In this document: positions 58,016 to 64,000 of the stretch, one piece after another | How positions within the stretch are numbered: position 1 is the stretch's first letter | How the letters are laid out: the number at the start of each line of letters is the position of its first letter | Source of the DNA: Hypsibius dujardini | Lineage: Eukaryota; Tardigrada; Eutardigrada; Parachela; Hypsibiidae | Direction: 5' to 3' | NCBI GenBank assembly: GCA_001579985.1 | Contig: LRSR01003898.1 | Span: 29,675 to 93,674, forward strand | Length of the DNA: 64,000 nt | The notes under the pieces: generated by a model | The model's database searches: none | What the model was told of the DNA's origin: nothing | What the model saw: only the letters and a program-made list of their open reading frames with translations | Translations under genes and position numbers: made by a program

Positions 58016-59447
58016 ATGCCTGTGACTTTCTACCCTTCAACCAAACCCCTCTCTCCGGTGGGGGAGTACCCTCTTCAACACAAAAACACCCACGAATCTC
58101 GAACGATTCTAGACGGAGCAACCCGACACGAAATCTCCCAAACATGTAAAGAAATTTTTCAGTCTTCCTTTGGTGACAACAACAAGCCCGTCATTCCGTC
58201 ATCCAGCGGATTCGTCTACGCTTCCATTGAAGCCTACAACAAACACCACCGACTGGTACTTCGCCCGGACGATGTCTGGATCACCATTCTCACGCAGTTC
58301 AACTTCTACGTCAACGCTCACGCCGAGGAGCTCCGTCATCTCTTCGTCACACATCAAGGCAAAAAGGAACTGGAAGTGACCGCCGCCGGAAGTCGCTACA
58401 CCGTCGATTTTGGAAACTTAGCCGAACAAATGGGCCATCTGATTCAGAAAAACGTCATCGACCCGTCGTTGCGTGAGTGGATCATTCCCAATTTCACGAC
58501 AACTACGTCCAACGATAGGATTGTCTCTTCCGTGGTTATGATGGCGACGCTGAAGGCCTACTTCTCGTACAAGATGAGTTTGATGTGCGGTCTACCTGAA
58601 GTGACGCTTCTAGGTACTAGTAGATTTGTTTTAAATTTGTTTTTCAGTTAAAAAAATACATGAATTCTACGAATTGAATACCCTTAACAGGCATCGAAAA
58701 TGGTAGTGCTTCTCCATAGAATTAGGCTTTGAAATTTCAATTTGTATTTTAGTTTTATTTGAATAATAGAAATTTTATTTTATTTTAAATGTAGAAGCCT
58801 CTCTTAATAATTTCAAGTATTTTCACGATATATAAACGACTTTACTTCTAGGAGAGCGCGAGGATTGGCAGAAACTGCTGACACGTCTCGATAAGCTTCC
58901 GTCGTTCGGAAAGGAAACTTCACAATGGGCGACGTTACTGAAACCGGTTTTGACGCGGTTTGTTTCGGCATTTGACGAGCCGGAATCGAAGGAGAATAAA
59001 GATTTCTGGCAGACAATTGTGCACTACGAAAGCGGGGGAAGTGGTCCGAGCTACCTGTCGGGCTGGATCACCGCCTTCTGCTTTTTCTCCGACCAAGGGA
59101 AGGTGCTGTATCGGGAGACGGAATGGATGAATTATTCCGACGCGTTTGAGTACTTCGAAGGCGGAAAAGATGCTCCGAAGAAGGATAAGAAGTTGGGGTT
59201 CCAGTTGGATGGAGTGAAGTTCCATCGACTGGACACGAACGACATCCCCGCGGCGTACGCGCAAGTTGACGTGAAGCTCGACGACAATGGGCAGGAATTC
59301 GACACGTTGATGGTGGCTGGAATGGTGGGATACCGAGTTTCCGACAGCGGGAAAACGGCGGACGGGCACGAGGGGAAGAACGATTCACTGCAGCCGGTCG
59401 CGGGCTGGTGGATCTTCGACAAGGCCGAGGTGCAGCCGCAAAACTAG
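58016..59447 (+). CDS. DUF4419 domain protein, copy 4 (intact)
   Basis: Exons 58016-58613 and 58852-59447 give 397 residues, with the conserved MPVTFYPSTKPLSPVGEY start and intron at LLG|EREDW. All domain blocks are intact: RPDDVWITILTQ, VDFGNLAEQMGHL, DRIVSSVVMMATLKAYF, YLSGWITAFCFF and GWWIFDKAEV. Like copy 1 it keeps the long loop (here EYFEGGKDAPKKDKK) before LDGVKFHRLD. It is preceded by the ACE-tail fragment and the type 1 promoter. No targeting signal is seen and function is unknown. Confidence 0.85.
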
Positions 59448-60640
59448 AGCAGCTAGTTGTTTTCAATATTTTCTTTCATGATTTTGACTGGCTTAGATTA
59501 CTTCGAAGTTCACACTCTTCGAAGTTCACCGTCAATTAGTAAAAACTTAAAAGTCCAATCCCATCCTCCGCTTCGGAAATAATCGAACGATACCAAGGGA
59601 ATTGAATTGCCTTTTAGCAGTAGGTTCATTAGTGCTTAAAAAATTATAACAACGAACTAATAATGATGAACATCTTCTCTTCAGAACAACCAATTGGACT
59701 GATCGAGGAGTCACAAAATTATTAGAGTCAATTAAATGGGAGCATGTCCTACCAAGTGTGTGTGTGTTAAGCCTCACACTGAGCAATCCTGAAGGCGGCT
59801 TTTTCTATTTTTATGCACACCCTGAGAAGGTGGGCCGTCTTTTTATTACCCGTTGGGCGTCTGCATCGTTAGGAACAGGTGAGGGATCCCGTCTTTCTTA
59901 TGAGGTCGACACGTGACATACGAAACAGCATTGTACTGCATTTCAGTTTTCATATGCGCCCCTTCATATTCCACCGCGATCCGTGTGTCTGAGCCATTAG
60001 TCTCCGTGTTCCTCGTCTTCTTCTCGGTCAGCTCAAATGTGCTTTAACCGTCTGACCCGCCCCGCCAAGAATGTTAATGACCAGTTCGCGGACGGAGCTA
60101 TCAAGCGCACCATCGATTAATCCTGAAAAGTGTGAAGGGTCAGCAAAATATTTATAATAAAATGTCCCTTCATAATCCAAAGGCGCTTCTGACTGACTAT
60201 AAACGAGCCTTTATTAACTAGCATCGACTCGGGACAATTTCATATCTCGACACTTAGTTCGGGAAACTATTTGATACGTTATCCACATAATGGTGACACA
60301 CACAAGATACCATAACGTTATATTACTACTGTACCTCATGTAATACTCCACGGTGTGAACCATTGAAACCCGCAATACACAAATTTTATTCTACTGTACA
60401 CGCCAATCCATGCATGCTGTATAAAGTGGAATAATTTTCACCATACACCCCTTTATACAAATATCGAGGCTTGACTGAGCTCCACAACAGATTACCGTAA
60501 ATAACAAATTCATTTCCGCAGAGCAGCATGTATATCTCAACACATTTCCCGCTGTCTTATATAAAAAATACCATACCCGTTTATCCAATTTCGATGAATT
60601 TTTATGCAAGCCAACAGCTAAACTTCCCACTGACTTTGAA
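59448..60640. other. spacer and type 2 promoter region before the 60641 copy
   Basis: The last 180 bases, including GAGCAGCATGTATATCTCAA at 60521, match the type 2 promoter before the copy at 26174. The rest is non-coding. Confidence 0.5.
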
Positions 60641-61993
60641 ATGCCGGTGACATTTCACCCGTCAGCGCAACCTCTCACACCAGTGTCGGGGTACACCCTC
60701 CAGTATCGTACCACCAAAAACCCTCACACGATATTGGCCGCAGCGACGCGCCGAGAAATCTCCACAACTTGTAAGGAGATTTTCCAGTCGTCCTTCGGCG
60801 ACGAAAGCAAGTTCGTCTTTCCCTCGAACAGCGGCTTCGTCTACGCTGCTCTGCATGCCTATAACGCGCACCAGCGACTGGTCCTTTGACCAGACGATGT
60901 CTGGATCACCATTCTCAAACAATTTAGCTTCTACGTCAACGCTCACGCCGAGGAGCTCCGTCATCTCTTCGTGACACATCAAGGCAAAAAAGGAACTGGA
61001 AGTTACCGCCGCCGGAAGTCGCTACACCGTCGATTTCGGAAATTTGGCTGAGCAAATGGGCCATTTGATCCAGAAGAATGTCATCGACCCGTCGTTGCGC
61101 GAGTGGATCATTCCCGATTTCACCACGACCACGTCCAACGATAGGATCGTCTCTTCCGTGGTTATGATGGCAACCTTGAAGGCCTACTTCTCGTACAAGA
61201 TGAGTACGCTGTGCGGTCTACCTGCCGTGACGCTTCTAGGTACTGCTAATTGTGCTGAAGTAATGCGCTGGAATTTAAATTCGCGCCAAAGTAGAGGAAA
61301 TTTCAGGACTGTGAATTTTATTATGCTTAACTGTATACTTGTTGGAATATGAAAAACTGACAAATTACGTTTTATGTAAAATCAGAAATGGGCCAATTTA
61401 GATAATTAAAAATCCTCTTGACTATATTTAACAACATTACGTCTAGGCGAGCGCGAGGACTGGCAGAAACTGCTGACACGTCTCGATAAGCTTCCGTCGT
61501 TCGGGAAGGAAACTTCACAATGGGCGACATTGCTGAAACCGGTTTTGACGCGATTTGTTTCGACGTTTGACCAGCCGGAATCGAAGGAAAATAAAGATTT
61601 CTGGCAGACAATTGTGCATCACCAAGTCGGGGGAAGTGGTCCGAACTACCTGTCAGGATGGATCACAGCGTTCTGCTTTTTCTCCGCTGACGGAAAGGTG
61701 TCGTATCAGCAAACGGAGAGGCGTGAAAAAACGGAATTTGTGTTGGATGGGTTAAATTTTCATTGGCTAGACACGAAGGACATCCCCGCGGCATACGCGC
61801 AGGTTGACGTGAAGCTGAACGATAACGGAGAGAAATTCGACACATCGATGGTGGCTGGAATGGTGGGATACCGAGTTCCGACAGCGCGAAGACGGCGGAC
61901 GGACACAATGGGAAGAACGATTCGCTGGAGCCGGTCGCGGGTTGGTGGATCTTTGATAAGGTCGAGGCTGAGCCAGGGAAAGTACAATATTAA
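60641..61993 (+). pseudogene. DUF4419 copy 5, pseudogene
   Basis: The start is divergent (MPVTFHPSAQPLTPVSGY, then TILAAATRREISTTCKEIF). An Arg codon of the RPDDVW motif is TGA at 60887-60889; an extra A in the run near 60990 shifts the frame (AAGGCAAAAAAGG against five A in other copies); and one T is lost in exon 2 (CGAGTTCCGACAG near 61875). The exon junction is retained at about 61240 and 61446. Exon 2 ends in a different tail. From the DDVWITIL region onward it is nearly identical to the intact copies, although the first 80 codons are not. Confidence 0.85.
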
Positions 61994-63170
61994 AACCTTT
62001 CCAAGTGTTTTTTTATGGGTGTTTAAAAGTGATTTGCTTACATGGTAAGTATTATCCGAAAATTTTGCGACATATATATCATTGTACTTGTACCGGTACG
62101 TGTTTGTGTTTTCATCTGTGAAGGTTCGTACGAGTGGAAGTGTTGCACCGATTCAGGAATTAATTGGGCGGTAGAATGACGGTATTATTACCGAGATTAT
62201 ATGCTTGCAAGCTCACTTAAGGTGAGAGGGATGGATGTTTTAACCAAAACTAAAACATTTCCACATGACTGGAGCTCAGGATTCAGCTCTAATTGTACAC
62301 GAAGTCTGACAGAGGAATTAATGGACTATTATTTGGGTGGTGTGACTTGCGTGAGCAATTAGCGACCATGTCGTATATTAAGTTTTACGATGCAACTGCG
62401 AATGGCAAACGTTTTAAAAGCTTTCAACTATTTAGCGAAATTTTAAGTCTCTACGGTCATTGGATTATTTGACTAAGTGACGTGGCCTCAAGATTTACAT
62501 TTTAAATTTGTTTAATGCTTTGCTTTGCTAAGTTCCTGGAGTCCAATTGAAATAGTTCAATGGTCAATTTTGGAAAGGTTTTTTGAAGTGACTTTCTCCC
62601 GACTATAACTGGCCTTTACATAAGTCGCTTCAATATCCACACACCACAGCAACAGAGCTTCATCTGGATGCTTGAACATAAGGGGATCTTATATGAGATA
62701 CCACAGTTCTAAAGAAGTAAGCCAGTGTCTTCTTCCTCTCACGGTTCACGGTTGAGATATGTCTTATTTTAAGGGCACATGTATTATTAGTTCCAAATCT
62801 AGACATTTTTCCTGAATTTCTTCCCTTCGGTATCGATTGCCCGCTGCGATATTTTACCCGCAGTGACAAATTTTCCCAGAAATTACAGAACATTTTGTTG
62901 AGCACGCAGTAGGAGAGGTGTATGTTGGCCCTTGTGTCCTGGAGTGATTGAACCTTTCACTGTTGAGTTCATACATTTCTCACCAGATGTATGCACCATG
63001 GTAGTAGAATAATGAATAGGTTGTAGATTCCCGCAGGCAGATTAAAGGCTACACATTTCTCGACACCGAGATCGATGCCATGTTATGAAAAGAGAAGAAT
63101 ATCCGGCCGCCTTTTACGTTTGTCATTTGGCGGGGCGATCACTCCTATGCGGTAACGACAACCGACAAAA
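61994..63170. other. intergenic, no gene seen
   Basis: AT-rich non-coding DNA; it should include the promoter of the gene beginning at 63171. Confidence 0.4.
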
Positions 63171-63582
63171 ATGTGGTCTCAAAGTATGTTCCTCAGGAAG
63201 CTGGAAGTTAATCAGTTGTGTATTTTGATATTTTGCCTCGACTTTGTTGCCTGCTCATCGAGTTCCGCAGCTGGACCAGCAGTGCTGCAGCGGTTATCAT
63301 CGCAACCCAAGTCAGTACACTTTTTCTCATTCCATTTGGGCGACACGCCATCCACCACTTACAAGGTGATGCAGCCCTTGTTCAACTCTTCGCTGGAGAG
63401 GCATGCTTCGAGGTGGCCGCAAGTCTTCGCAAACTATTCCTACGCTGCATGGGTTAATCCACGAAGTATCCTCAGTGCTGGACTAGGAATCGAAGCCTCC
63501 ATCGGCCTGATGAGGGATATCTTCGCCGCAGAGTCTGCTTCACTTGCTGATCCTCAATCATTGGCCGTTTTCTTTGCTCCAG
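63171..63582 (+). CDS. first exon of a probable secreted or receptor protein (runs off the window)
   Basis: From ATG 63171 (or the in-frame ATG at 63186) a 137-codon frame ends at a donor, CCAG|GTAATG. It starts with a hydrophobic signal peptide (CILIFCLDFVACSSSSAAG). The rest includes KVMQPLFNSSLERHASRWP and GLGIEASIGLMRDIFAAESA, which could be part of a periplasmic-binding-type receptor ectodomain, although the similarity is weak. Later exons are not confirmed inside the window. Confidence 0.5.
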
Positions 63583-64000
63583 GTAATGATGATGATAAGC
63601 GTAACGGATATTACGGGGACGGCGGCGGAGGGGGGAGGTGGGCATTTGTGCTGGGGCAGTACGGCTTCCGTTAATGGGGCAACCTTTACTGAACTAAAAA
63701 GGAGAAGTCCCCTCCCTGTCCCCTGTTCCCTATCCTCCAAACTTCGGGTCGGGAGGAGTAAACCTGATACTTACTATTTTGCTGGGGTAAATAATGCCTC
63801 CACAAACTCCTGAATATAATACAAAATTAACAGTGTCCCCCGCAAACCCTCGAATTAATGTAGCAGGACCAATCAGTGGCGTATTGAGGTCGGTCCGAAG
63901 GGGATGACGAGGCTGCTGAAGGATTTGGCAAACAAGCCTCCTCGGTACTTCAGTACGTCGGTCGAGGCAAGCTTTACCGTGCAAAAAAAGCTGTTATTGC
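63583..64000. other. probable intron 1 of the gene starting at 63171
   Basis: No confident exon. An open frame after an acceptor-like AG near 63892 (SEGDDEAAEGFGKQASSVLQ) reaches the window edge and could be exon 2, but it lacks a recognisable motif. Confidence 0.3.

Noticed and set aside
1-64000. tRNA, rRNA or CRISPR arrays
   Set aside because: No cloverleaf, rRNA-like or regularly spaced repeat-spacer structure was seen on either strand by eye.

Overview
This window is animal nuclear DNA. Its genes are broken into many exons by short GT-AG introns (about 60 to 330 bases, a few of 1 to 2 kb). It carries solo LTRs, fold-back elements and transposase relics, and several gene families are in local duplication. 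The genes point to an invertebrate, probably an ecdysozoan: an ACE-family protein without zinc ligands (like nematode ACN-1), an SLC26 anion transporter, a lipocalin and a cluster of DUF4419 proteins. A tardigrade would fit, but nothing here proves it. Exon boundaries were set by hand from splice signals, phase continuity and family alignment.

Layout. 1-9 kb: three tandem paralogues (1410-2695 partial, 3420-4788, 7874-8989) of a secreted protein family I do not recognise, built from repeated P-x-G-hydrophobic-aromatic-hydrophobic-P modules. A pogo-type transposase scrap lies between the second and third. 10-15.5 kb: a 13-exon angiotensin-converting-enzyme homologue whose zinc motif is destroyed, with a Pro/Gly/Lys-rich tail. 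Introns in the second and third paralogues and in the ACE homologue carry TGTGTC microsatellites, always in the sense direction. 17-26.6 kb: DUF4419 genes at 17320 and 23374, plus broken copies at 22225 and 26174. Fragments of the ACE gene lie just upstream of DUF4419 copies at 22687 and again at 57025, so an 'ACE 3' end plus DUF4419' block has been copied.

28-47 kb is repeat-rich. It holds duplicated 0.7 kb elements, two solo LTRs of one family, a 1.6 kb fold-back element with a TAA target duplication, and scattered exons resembling the ligand-binding domain of natriuretic-peptide-type receptors. It also holds a minus-strand lipocalin gene (32710-33675) with a broken copy (37101-38513), and a decayed minus-strand P-loop gene (39755-43960).

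47.4-55.5 kb: a complete 14-exon SLC26 sulfate/anion transporter with a C-terminal STAS domain. A near-identical copy of the 19.7 kb solo LTR sits in its seventh intron and contains a 7-base assembly gap. 56-62 kb: another fold-back element, an ACE-tail fragment, an intact DUF4419 gene (58016-59447) and a DUF4419 pseudogene (60641-61993). At 63171 the first exon of a probable secreted or receptor protein begins and runs off the window.

The neighbours do not form an operon-like pathway. The main story is local family expansion: block duplication, likely gene conversion and transposon traffic around a secreted/extracellular gene set and the DUF4419 cluster.
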